The notes under the pieces were generated by a model. The model searched no databases. It worked only from the letters and a program-made list of their open reading frames with translations, and was not told the origin of the DNA. A DNA stretch of 64,000 bases from JBFMDN01 sp040753915 (GTDB taxonomy: Bacteria > Desulfobacterota > Desulfomonilia > Desulfomonilales > Desulfomonilaceae), in assembly GCA_040753915.1 (NCBI GenBank), contig JBFMDN010000010.1:49854-113853 (forward strand). The letters run 5' to 3'. This document shows, piece by piece, positions 44,689 to 52,699 of the stretch. The position numbers and the translations under genes were made by a program. Every line of letters starts with the position of its first letter. Within the stretch, counting starts at the first letter, position 1.

Positions 44689-45051
44689 GTGGCTGCGCAG
44701 CGCTTCATCGTGGAAATTGGAACCGGCATAGACCTTCACGGGGAAGACGTCACAAAAGCCGCATGTAGAGCAGTAAGGGATGCCATTTCCCGGAGCTGCC
44801 TTTGCGGACTCGTTGAAATCCTCGGGGTGGAAGATCTTCAGGCACTGGATGTCGAGATCCTGGTGGCTGTACCCAGACCGCAGGATGTCAACCTCGATCA
44901 CGTGATGGCCGAAGTCCCTATCGGTCGGAAGACAGCTCGAGCGGTCGAGGGCGGAATGATAACGAAGGGTCTTTGTGTGGCTCAATTCGCGAGCGACTGT
45001 GATCAGATCATAGTGGCTAACGCGGCGGTGACAGTCCTTGTTGAAAGGTGA
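44689..45051 (+). CDS. Lin0512 family protein
   Basis: 120 residues from GTG 44689, with AAGGGGTGA just upstream and 4 bases after the LipBA stop. R-F-I-V-E-I-G-T-G-I-D-L-H-G and T-K-A-A-C-R-A-V-R-D-A-I are hallmarks of the Lin0512 family, which has no assigned function. Its position between lipoyl synthesis and E1 suggests a role in lipoyl or dehydrogenase-complex biology. Confidence 0.75.
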   Translation: MAAQRFIVEIGTGIDLHGEDVTKAACRAVRDAISRSCLCGLVEILGVEDLQALDVEILVAVPRPQDVNLDHVMAEVPIGRKTARAVEGGMITKGLCVAQFASDCDQIIVANAAVTVLVER

Positions 45052-45164
45052 TCCCAGGCATGGGGAAAGGAGGGGCTTCGAAGGAGCGGGAGCATATCGG
45101 AAGAATCGGGAAGGAGGCTTCAGAATTTCGGGCACGGAAACTTCCAGCATGGAGGGACAGAAAG

Positions 45165-46127
45165 ATGGAGATCAGCAAGGAACAAATGATCGAAATGTAC
45201 ACGATCATGACCACAATTCGCATGTTTGAGACACGGGTGAGCGAGCTTTTTGCAGCGGGCAAGATCCCGGGATTTGTGCATCTGTACGTCGGTGAAGAAG
45301 CAGTTGCCACCGGCGTGTGTGCAACGCTGCGTGAGTCGGACTACATCACGAGCACTCACCGGGGTCACGGCCACCTGATTGCAAAAGGGGGCGATCTGAA
45401 GTGCATGATGGCTGAAGTACTCGGCAAAAAGAATGGCTATTGCAAAGGCAAGGGAGGCTCCATGCACATTGCTGACGTTGACCTTGGAATTCTAGGGGCC
45501 AACGGCATCGTGGGTGCAGGTCCTCCTCTCGCGACAGGCGCGGCTCTGGCCTGTCAGTACCAGGGAAAGGACAGCGTCGCGGTATGCTTTTTCGGAGACG
45601 GAGCATCCAACCAGGGGACAACTCATGAGGCGATGAATCTCGCGACATGTTGGAAGCTGCCGGTGGTGTTTGTCGCGGAGAACAACATGTACGGCATATC
45701 CTCGTGCACGACGAACTCCATGTGCGTGCCGAACATTGCTGACAGGGCGGGAGCCTATGACATGCCTGGCGTGGTGGTAGACGGGAACGATGTCATGGCG
45801 GTCTATGAAGCAGCCCGCGAGGGAATCAAGCGGGCCCGGGAGGGCCTGGGGCCGACGCTGATCGAGTGCAAGACCTACCGTCATCGTGGACACTTCGAGG
45901 GCGATCCCTGCGTATACCGACGCCCGGAGGAGGTCCAGGAGTGGAAAGAGAAGGACCCGATTCCGCGCTTCGAAAAGAAACTGCTCGACCTGGGAGTGCT
46001 GACTCAGGAAAAGATCGAGGAAATCAAGTCCTCCATCGCGAAGCGGATTGCAGAAGCCGAGCGTTTCGCTGAAGAGAGCCCGTATCCCGATCCCGATGAG
46101 CTAACCCAGGACTTGTACACACAATAG
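45165..46127 (+). CDS. acoA: E1 alpha subunit, acetoin/2-oxoacid dehydrogenase (AcoA-like)
   Basis: 320 residues from ATG 45165, chosen for GGAGGGA upstream. Thiamine diphosphate motif G-D-G-A-S-N-Q-G...N-N, T-H-R-G-H-G-H-L-I-A-K-G and the phosphorylation-loop region Y-R-H-R-G-H-F-E-G-D-P. With E1beta it decarboxylates a 2-oxoacid or cleaves acetoin and reductively acylates lipoyl-E2. Length and neighbours (AcoX-like gene, AcoR-type activator) favour acetoin as substrate, but this cannot be decided from sequence alone. Confidence 0.88.
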   Translation: MEISKEQMIEMYTIMTTIRMFETRVSELFAAGKIPGFVHLYVGEEAVATGVCATLRESDYITSTHRGHGHLIAKGGDLKCMMAEVLGKKNGYCKGKGGSMHIADVDLGILGANGIVGAGPPLATGAALACQYQGKDSVAVCFFGDGASNQGTTHEAMNLATCWKLPVVFVAENNMYGISSCTTNSMCVPNIADRAGAYDMPGVVVDGNDVMAVYEAAREGIKRAREGLGPTLIECKTYRHRGHFEGDPCVYRRPEEVQEWKEKDPIPRFEKKLLDLGVLTQEKIEEIKSSIAKRIAEAERFAEESPYPDPDELTQDLYTQ

Positions 46128-46189
46128 AGACCGCGTCGGAACGATGCGAGCTTCCACGACAGTCCATCCAAGTAAAGGAGCATGATGAC

Positions 46190-47167
46190 ATGCCGACTAT
46201 GACATTTGCTCAAGCGTTAAACGATGCCCACAAAATCGAGATGCTGCGGGATCCCAACGTTTACGTGGCAGGGGAAGATGTGGGTGTCTACGGTGGAATC
46301 TTTGGCGTGACCGCTGGCCTGCTCGATCAGTTCGGTCCGAAGCGAGTGCGCGACACCCCCATTACCGAGAGCGCCATCATAGGAACATCAGTCGGAGCAG
46401 CGTCTTGCGGATTGCGACCGGTGGTGGAATTGATGTTTGTCGACTTCATTGGGGTCGCCATGGATCAGCTTTTCAACCAGGCCGCCAAGATGAAGTACAT
46501 GTTCGGCGGAAAAGCCAAGATTCCTCTGGTGCTCAGGGCCACGTGCGGAGCGGGAATTGGGGCTGCAGCTCAGCATTCCCAGTGCCTCGAGGCCTGGTTC
46601 ATGCACGTGCCGGGACTTAAAGTCGTGATGCCGAGTACTCCCGGCGATGCCAAGGGGCTCCTCATCTCCGCCATCCGGGACGACAACCCCGTGGTTTTCC
46701 TGGAGCACAAGATCCTCTACGCAAGAGAAGGCGACGTGCCAGAAGGAGAGTACACCATCCCGTTGGGCAAGGCGGATATTAAGCGTGAAGGGAAAGACGT
46801 CACGGTTGTTGCCACAGCCCAAATGGTCCATGTTGCACTGGGCGCTGCTGAAAAACTGGCTGCAGACGGCATCAGCGTAGAGGTGCTGGATCCTCGCACT
46901 CTCAGCCCGCTGGATGAAGAAACCATTCTAGAATCGGTACGCAAGACGCATCGTCTGGTTATTGTTCATGAGGCGGTGAAGTTCCAGGGCCCAGGGGCAG
47001 AGATTGCTGCCCTCGTTGCTGAAAAGGCGTTTGATAGGCTGGATGCCCCGATCCTCAGGGTTGCTGCGCCCTTCGTGCCCGTTCCCTTCTCGCCGGTCCT
47101 CGAAAAGGAGTTCATACCCAGTGAGGAGAAGATTATCAAGGCAGTCAAGACAGTGATGGAATCATAG
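46190..47167 (+). CDS. acoB: E1 beta subunit, acetoin/2-oxoacid dehydrogenase (AcoB-like)
   Basis: 325 residues. A-G-E-D-V-G-V-Y-G-G-I-F-G-V-T opens the pyrimidine-binding domain; R-V-R-D-T-P-I-T-E-S-A-I-I-G and the C-terminal transketolase domain (L-D-P-R-T-L-S-P-L-D) are intact. AAAGGAG precedes ATG 46190. Forms the alpha2-beta2 E1 with the gene 62 bases upstream. Confidence 0.9.
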   Translation: MPTMTFAQALNDAHKIEMLRDPNVYVAGEDVGVYGGIFGVTAGLLDQFGPKRVRDTPITESAIIGTSVGAASCGLRPVVELMFVDFIGVAMDQLFNQAAKMKYMFGGKAKIPLVLRATCGAGIGAAAQHSQCLEAWFMHVPGLKVVMPSTPGDAKGLLISAIRDDNPVVFLEHKILYAREGDVPEGEYTIPLGKADIKREGKDVTVVATAQMVHVALGAAEKLAADGISVEVLDPRTLSPLDEETILESVRKTHRLVIVHEAVKFQGPGAEIAALVAEKAFDRLDAPILRVAAPFVPVPFSPVLEKEFIPSEEKIIKAVKTVMES

Positions 47168-47213
47168 TCCAGGCAGCTTTTGATCGAATGCCTGCGACAA
47201 GCGGGAGGTTAAC

Positions 47214-48245
47214 TTGTCACTCGTGGGAATCATCGCCAATCCAGCCTCGGGCAAGGACATCCGGAGGCTTGTCGCGTTCGGGAGCGCGTTTGACAATCAG
47301 GAAAAAGTGCGGATTGTGCGTCGTGTCCTCCTTGGACTGGAGGCAGTGGGAGTAGATCGGGTCTGTTACATGCCCGACTACTACGGGATTGTCCCGAGAG
47401 CTCTGGATGGATTAAAGGTGGACATCCCTGTATCGTCGCTAGACTTCGACACAAAAGCGGACCAGAGAGATTCTATCGAAGCAGCTAGAATCATGGAGGA
47501 AAACGGTGCAAGGTGTATTGTCACCTTGGGGGGGGATGGGACCAATCGTGTCGTGGCCAAAGGAACTTTGCAGGTACCCATCCTGCCCATTTCCACGGGA
47601 ACGAACAACGTCTTCTCATACATGATCGAGGCAACCATAGCAGGATTAGCCGCGGGTCTCGTGGCAACCAGGGCAGTCGCATTGGAGGAAAGCACCTTTT
47701 CTTCTACCAGACTGGATGTCAAGTTGGATGGAAGCATCGTCGATTTGGCTCTGATCGACGTGGCCGTCTGTGAAGACCTTTTTGTGGCGTCAAGGGCAGT
47801 CTGGGACATGCGGAAGGTTCGTCAGATCTTCTTGAATCGGGCTGAACCAGGCAACATAGGTCTCTCTGCCATCGGCGGGCAGCTTCACCGTATCGGTGCA
47901 GATCAGCCTCAGTGCCTGAGCCTGGAGCTCGGCGGAAACGATCGTTTCGTAAGGGCCGCTGTTGCGCCGGGATTGATTGAGGATGTACCCATACAGAGCG
48001 AAAGACTCATGAACGTAGGGGAAGAAGTAGAGATATGCGTCGCTCCATCCGTCTTGGCCCTGGACGGAGAAAGGGAGGTCGAGGTACGTCCCGGACAGCA
48101 TGCCGCCATTAGCCTTGCGAAAGAGGGCCCCGTAGTAGTGGATGTGGCCCGAACCATGGCCGCGGCCATGAGCAGCGGGGTTTTCGCTTGGGAAAAATGC
48201 GCCGGTATCGGAGGCGAAGAGCGTACAATAGGGAAGAATCTGTGA
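47214..48245 (+). CDS. acoX: ATP-NAD kinase family protein (AcoX-like)
   Basis: 343 residues from a TTG at 47214, fixed by GGGAGG at 47203-47208. N-terminal G-I-I-A-N-P-A-S-G-K-D-I-R and T-L-G-G-D-G-T-N-R-V-V-A-K-G are the NAD-kinase-fold ATP motifs. AcoX proteins of acetoin operons (Ralstonia, Pelobacter) are members of this family with unknown function. Its presence strongly links the operon to acetoin catabolism. Confidence 0.85.
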   Translation: MSLVGIIANPASGKDIRRLVAFGSAFDNQEKVRIVRRVLLGLEAVGVDRVCYMPDYYGIVPRALDGLKVDIPVSSLDFDTKADQRDSIEAARIMEENGARCIVTLGGDGTNRVVAKGTLQVPILPISTGTNNVFSYMIEATIAGLAAGLVATRAVALEESTFSSTRLDVKLDGSIVDLALIDVAVCEDLFVASRAVWDMRKVRQIFLNRAEPGNIGLSAIGGQLHRIGADQPQCLSLELGGNDRFVRAAVAPGLIEDVPIQSERLMNVGEEVEICVAPSVLALDGEREVEVRPGQHAAISLAKEGPVVVDVARTMAAAMSSGVFAWEKCAGIGGEERTIGKNL

Positions 48246-48368
48246 GCGGCGTTAGTTCTCTTTGGCTAGCCTGTTCACGCTCTTGGGCTTCCGGGCGATA
48301 AGAGCGGGACATTGCCACAATATGTGAGCATCAGTGTTCGACATAATTTGTCAAAGGAGGCCAACACC

Positions 48369-48689
48369 ATGTCTACTGACCAAGCGCTCAAAGCAGCGTT
48401 CATCTTTATCGCTCCGGAAGGAGATCCGGCCGAACATAGATCCTGGGTAAAGACCCCCCACGTCGAATTGCTGGCCATTGCCGTGAAGGATTATGCCGAA
48501 GCTGCGCGAGTATCCAAGGACCTGGTTGCTTCCGGCATCAAGGCCATCGAGCTTTGTGGAGGATTCGGCAACATCGGCACTGCCAAAGTAGTAGAGGCTG
48601 TGGAAGGCCAGATCCCTGTGGGAGTTGTCCGCTTCGATCTGCATCCTGGATTAGGATTCAAGAGCGGCGATCAGATGTTTTCCCAGTAG
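48369..48689 (+). CDS. DUF6506 family protein
   Basis: 106 residues from ATG 48369 with AAAGGAGG upstream. A-A-F-I-F-I-A-P-E-G-D-P, then I-E-L-C-G-G-F-G-N-I-G and F-D-L-H-P-G-L are typical of the DUF6506 group, small proteins of unknown role. Same strand and frame of expression as the dehydrogenase genes; the 123-base gap upstream may hold a weak internal promoter. Confidence 0.7.
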   Translation: MSTDQALKAAFIFIAPEGDPAEHRSWVKTPHVELLAIAVKDYAEAARVSKDLVASGIKAIELCGGFGNIGTAKVVEAVEGQIPVGVVRFDLHPGLGFKSGDQMFSQ

Positions 48690-48731
48690 GGACTCTGTCG
48701 TGTTCCACCTATACTGGCACGCGTTGAACAT

Positions 48732-48822
48732 TATAGTGGAGCGCGGCCGTTGCGCTTACGCTGTGGTCAATGAGTCGGTTTGCGAATCAGGTTCCGACCT
48801 GTTCTTAATTCGCTCCACTATA
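48732..48822. repeat. 12-base perfect inverted repeat upstream of the cytochrome gene
   Basis: TATAGTGGAGCG (48732-48743) and CGCTCCACTATA (48811-48822) are exact reverse complements with 67 bases between. It sits in the only sizeable gap before the cytochrome, and could be a regulatory loop, an attenuator-like structure or the ends of a small mobile element. Confidence 0.55.
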
Positions 48823-48833
48823 GGTCAGTGCAC

Positions 48834-50738
48834 ATGAACCTGGCTAGCAACATCTTCGTACGAAAGTTCGGCCGAAGCCTAGCAGTCTGTATAGCGGCCG
48901 CTATAGCTCTCTTTAGCATGGAGGCCCATGCTCAAGGCTCGTGGTTCATTGATCCGGCACGCCACCACGTGTCCGTTCACGCACAGCTATCGTGCAGCGA
49001 GTGCCACGGCCTCGTTTTCGCAAACGGTTCTCACCCCAAATGTGCAGACGTCAACAAGACGGTTAACGACTTCTTTGAGGATAATCAGTGCGCTGGTTGC
49101 CACGACGAAGTGATGAAGGATTTGGAGCATGGATCCCATGCCGGCAAGGCGATCGATGGTCGACAGGAGTACAAAAACTGCATCATCTGTCATGACCCGC
49201 ACTACCAGCTTGCCACGAAGAATCTTCCCGCGTCATTTGATCCGGCGAAGCCCGTCGACCAGCAATGCGGCGCCTGCCATAAGCATCGAGGGGCACTGCC
49301 TGCTCTGTCTCCTCAAGATGAGAAGTGCATGGCCTGTCATCGAACAGGAGACTTGCGCGATGCCGACGGTGCGCAAAAAACCGTTGCCTTCTGCTTTGAA
49401 TGCCACAGTAAAGAACGCAAGAGAAACAGCACGGAATGTTCAGGCATCAAGGGCGCTATTCCCATCATTGATGCTCAAGCATACGTTTCAGCAACGCATT
49501 CCAAACTGTCATGCCTTGTTTGCCACCCCCGCTCTGCCGAGTTCGGCCATACAGGCCGAGAACGGACTTCCTGTCTGAGCTGCCACCAGCGGCACGATGA
49601 GAAGATCGCTCACGATGCTCATCTGCGCGTAAGTTGCGAGGCTTGCCACCTCGCGGGCGCCATCCCAGTTAAGAGTATCGCATCCGGAACGATCCTTTGC
49701 CGGATCGAACGCAAACCGGACACTCCCACAGTCGTTCATAACATGACTCTAAAGGGCGCCGCGCGCTCCTGCGAACGTTGCCATCATAGTGGTAACATGT
49801 TGGGCGTTTCGGCCATGATCCTTCCCCCGAAGAGCGTCATATGCATGCCATGCCATGCAGGGACTTTCTCCGCAGGGGACGCTACGACTGCCATTTCGCT
49901 GATTGTGTTCTTGTTGGGACTGACAGGACTTTGCGCCATCTGGTTTTCAGGAAACGTGTCAGCCGCGAAAAAGACGACTCTCCCGATTGGGACGCAAAGG
50001 CCCGTACACAGCACCCACGCGGCACATTTCTGGGCCAGGTTACTCAATATGAGCAAGGTAGCGGCCCTCGATGTGCTTCTGCAAAGGAGGCTCTTTCGGC
50101 AGTCCAGAACACGCTGGTTTATACATGCTATGATCTTCTTCCCCTTCATGTTCAGATTTCTGTACGGGATAACAGCGTTGCTGACCTCCTTGTGGATACC
50201 CCAATCCTCCTTGCCGTGGCTGCTGCTCGATAAGGATTACCCTCCCACTGCCCTCTTTTTCGACGCGAGTGGCGTGTTGATCCTCCTCGGTGTTATTCTC
50301 ACTGCCCTGCGGAGGATCGTCGTTGCTCCTCGCGACATGGCGGGCATTCCGAAGCAGGATTGGCTGGCCCTCGGTCTTATCGGCGTCACTGTGGCCGTAG
50401 GTTTTGTCCTGGAGGGGGCACGCATGGCTATGCAAGGAAGCTCGGCCGGCTCGAGCTTCGCGTTTCTCGGATATGCCATCAGTCTCCTGTTCAAGCATAT
50501 TTCCACGCTTCCTGACGTCTACGGCTACATCTGGTACCTCCACGCTATTGCAACAGGGGCAGTCCTGGCTTATTTGCCTTTCAGCCATTTGCTCCACATT
50601 GTCATGGCGCCTCTCGTTCTCGGCATGAACGCCGTGACAGAGAGTCTCGAGAAGCCCGAGAGTGATTTGCTCCGTGGTACTCAAAAGCAGCGTACTATGC
50701 GCATATCGTCTCTTTCACATGTGAAAGGAACAGGGTAA
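48834..50738 (+). CDS. 11-haem c-type cytochrome fused to a b-type (NarI/HmcE-like) membrane domain
   Basis: 634 residues from ATG 48834. A signal peptide (A-V-C-I-A-A-A-I-A-L-F-S-M-E-A-H-A) leads to about 340 residues with eleven C-x-x-C-H motifs (for example C-S-E-C-H, C-A-G-C-H, C-M-P-C-H). Then come about six helices with R-W-F-I-H-A-M-I-F-F-P-F and W-Y-L-H-A-I, like the haem-b subunits NarI, DsrM, HmcE and TmcC. In Hmc/Tmc complexes these parts are separate proteins. It should pass electrons across the membrane between cytosolic partners and periplasmic haems. Its stop overlaps the next start (TAATG). Confidence 0.88.
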   Translation: MNLASNIFVRKFGRSLAVCIAAAIALFSMEAHAQGSWFIDPARHHVSVHAQLSCSECHGLVFANGSHPKCADVNKTVNDFFEDNQCAGCHDEVMKDLEHGSHAGKAIDGRQEYKNCIICHDPHYQLATKNLPASFDPAKPVDQQCGACHKHRGALPALSPQDEKCMACHRTGDLRDADGAQKTVAFCFECHSKERKRNSTECSGIKGAIPIIDAQAYVSATHSKLSCLVCHPRSAEFGHTGRERTSCLSCHQRHDEKIAHDAHLRVSCEACHLAGAIPVKSIASGTILCRIERKPDTPTVVHNMTLKGAARSCERCHHSGNMLGVSAMILPPKSVICMPCHAGTFSAGDATTAISLIVFLLGLTGLCAIWFSGNVSAAKKTTLPIGTQRPVHSTHAAHFWARLLNMSKVAALDVLLQRRLFRQSRTRWFIHAMIFFPFMFRFLYGITALLTSLWIPQSSLPWLLLDKDYPPTALFFDASGVLILLGVILTALRRIVVAPRDMAGIPKQDWLALGLIGVTVAVGFVLEGARMAMQGSSAGSSFAFLGYAISLLFKHISTLPDVYGYIWYLHAIATGAVLAYLPFSHLLHIVMAPLVLGMNAVTESLEKPESDLLRGTQKQRTMRISSLSHVKGTG

Positions 50739-51160
50739 TGGAAATACAGGGATACAATATGCCCGATGACCTTTACTACGAGGAACACCACTTCTGGGTC
50801 AGGATCGATGGAGACATCCTGGTCATGGGCATGGACGATTTCGCCCAGCAGTTAGCAGGGCAGATCGTGTACGTTCAACTTCCCTTTGAGGGAAAGGCCC
50901 TTCAGTCTGGCAAGAAGTTCGCGAAGGTAGAATCCGGAAAATGGCTGGGTACGGTATATGCCCCGGTGGATGGCCACATAGACTCCTCAAACCAGGAATT
51001 GGCGACGAACCCAACTCTGATAAACGAGGACTGCTATGGGGCTGGCTGGATGTTCAAGATACGTCCGAAGGATGTGACGCAAGTCCAGAGACTGATGCGT
51101 GGACGGGAGGCCGTGGAGCCGTGGCTCCTGGCGGACATCGCAAAATATAAGCAGGACTAG
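50738..51160 (+). CDS. GcvH-like lipoyl carrier protein
   Basis: 140 residues. H-H-F-W-V-R-I-D-G-D-I-L-V-M-G-M-D-D-F-A and V-E-S-G-K-W-L-G-T-V-Y-A-P-V-D-G follow glycine-cleavage H protein, with the lipoyl Lys at position 68 (E-S-G-K against E-S-V-K in GcvH). No gcvT or gcvP genes are near. It overlaps the cytochrome stop and is one base before the CCG protein, so it belongs with them rather than with glycine metabolism. Comparable to the lipoate-binding proteins of sHdr sulfur oxidation. Confidence 0.88.
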   Translation: MEIQGYNMPDDLYYEEHHFWVRIDGDILVMGMDDFAQQLAGQIVYVQLPFEGKALQSGKKFAKVESGKWLGTVYAPVDGHIDSSNQELATNPTLINEDCYGAGWMFKIRPKDVTQVQRLMRGREAVEPWLLADIAKYKQD

Positions 51161-51161
51161 C

Positions 51162-52373
51162 GTGAGCAATCGAGACTACAGCATCAGACAGCTATTCGAG
51201 ATGGATGCCTGCACCCAATGCAGACTGTGCGCAGATGTCTGTCCCGCGGTTTCTGCTTCAAAGGACGGGATGCTGTCTGCCCTATTCCGCATGAAGGGCT
51301 TGCGACATGTCCTGAAGAGCCGTACGGGATTTTTTCGGAGGTTCTTGGGCAAGAAGAGCCTGTCTGAAGAAGAGTGGAAACGATTCAGCAGCACTGTCTT
51401 CCGGTGCACTCTCTGCGCCGGCTGCCAGGAAATATGTCCGGTGGGCATCGGCCTGAAGAAGCTGTGGCTCTCCCTTCGCCAGGATCTCGTTCATTCCGGC
51501 CACTATCCTCCCAAAATCCAGATGATCCGAGACAACCTTGAGGAAAGCCGCAACGTCTTCGGAGAAGCTGGCGAGGAGCGTGCCGATTGGGTCACTGACA
51601 TGCGCGATCCTCCGGAGCATGGGTACATAAGGGAACAATCCAAGGTTGTCTATTTCACCGGCTGCGTTGCTGCTTACTTCCCGCTGGCCCAAACCATTCC
51701 CATGGCGCTCGCGGAAATTCTTGAAGTGAGCGGTGTAGATTTCACATTGTTGGGAGAAGAGGAGTGGTGTTGCGGATTTCCTCTGCTGGGGGCGGGCCTC
51801 AAGGACATGTTTCACGAGTACGTGACGCACAACGTCGAGGCAGTACGGAGAAAAGGTGCCGAGACGGTGGTTTTCGCCTGCCCCTCTTGCTTCCAGATGT
51901 GGCGCGAGTATTATCCCCGCGAGTTTGAGATCTTTCACGCATCCGAGCTCCTTATGAAGCTACTTGAAGGACAGAGGGTCCCTCTGAAAGATCTACCGCT
52001 CACGGTCACCTATCACGATCCATGCGATCTGGGCCGCGGTGCACGAGTCTTTGATGAGCCGAGGCGCGTGATTCGATCCATTCCCGGTGTGAAGCTGGTC
52101 GAGCTTCCGAGAAATCGGGAAAGATGCCAATGCTGTGGGGGTGGTGGAAACCTGGAGATGATCGATGGGGATCTCTCTTCTGCTATTTCCAGGCAGAAAG
52201 TCGAGGAAGCGCTTGGCACAGGCGCCCAAGCGATCATCACGACCTGTCAACAGTGCGTGCGGACCATGACCACCTACGTTAGAAGGAATAGAGTGCCTAT
52301 CGATGTCATGGATCTCACTCAGCTTGTACAGAAGGCACTGATAGGGAAACGGGGTCAGGAAGGTGACCATTGA
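51162..52373 (+). CDS. HdrD/HmcF-like CCG-domain iron-sulfur protein
   Basis: 403 residues from GTG 51162 (AGGA upstream, one base after the carrier stop). Two [4Fe-4S] motifs (C-T-Q-C-R-L-C-A-D-V-C-P and C-T-L-C-A-G-C-Q-E-I-C-P) are followed by two complete CCG domains: F-T-G-C...W-C-C-G-F...C-P-S-C and D-P-C...C-Q-C-C-G-G-G-G...C-Q-Q-C. In HdrB/HdrD such domains hold the special cluster that splits or forms disulfides. Here the natural partner is probably the lipoyl dithiol of the adjacent GcvH-like protein, with electrons passed to the cytochrome. Confidence 0.9.
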   Translation: MSNRDYSIRQLFEMDACTQCRLCADVCPAVSASKDGMLSALFRMKGLRHVLKSRTGFFRRFLGKKSLSEEEWKRFSSTVFRCTLCAGCQEICPVGIGLKKLWLSLRQDLVHSGHYPPKIQMIRDNLEESRNVFGEAGEERADWVTDMRDPPEHGYIREQSKVVYFTGCVAAYFPLAQTIPMALAEILEVSGVDFTLLGEEEWCCGFPLLGAGLKDMFHEYVTHNVEAVRRKGAETVVFACPSCFQMWREYYPREFEIFHASELLMKLLEGQRVPLKDLPLTVTYHDPCDLGRGARVFDEPRRVIRSIPGVKLVELPRNRERCQCCGGGGNLEMIDGDLSSAISRQKVEEALGTGAQAIITTCQQCVRTMTTYVRRNRVPIDVMDLTQLVQKALIGKRGQEGDH

Positions 52374-52699
52374 AGAAGCGTTCACCAGATTGACAGCCTT
52401 GAACATGATATGGTACCGTACAACAAAGGAGCTATATCAGCAGAATCCCCGGAGGCTTGCGTACAAAGAACTCATTCGATACAGGCGCCTCTCCGCCAAG
52501 CGGCAGTCTCAGTCGGGCGTTCTACGCTGCACATCTCTTTCCCGACCTTCTATCCTCTCTACGTGCCGTCTTGGCGACAAACAGCCGGAGTGCCTGAAGC
52601 CAGCCTTTGACGCACCACTTCAGCCAGTCTCGAAGAAGTCGAGGCGTAAGGTGCGCCGGTTGCAGGCAGAACACGGTCGCCTGCATGGGGAGCAAAGAC
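52374..52699. other. Region between the CCG protein and the activator gene
   Basis: About 325 bases. A frame from GTG 52363 overlaps the CCG stop and opens M-T-I-E-E-A-F-T-R-L-T-A-L-N-M-I-W-Y-R, which could be a short coupled peptide, but it runs on into an arginine/serine-rich stretch without family resemblance. The activator's own ribosome site (GGGGAG, 52687-52692) closes the region. No terminator recognised. Confidence 0.35.

Noticed and set aside
48707..48725. TGGCACG near 48714 as a sigma-54 promoter
   Set aside because: Ten bases after GG the sequence is AC, not GC, and no TTGC follows.
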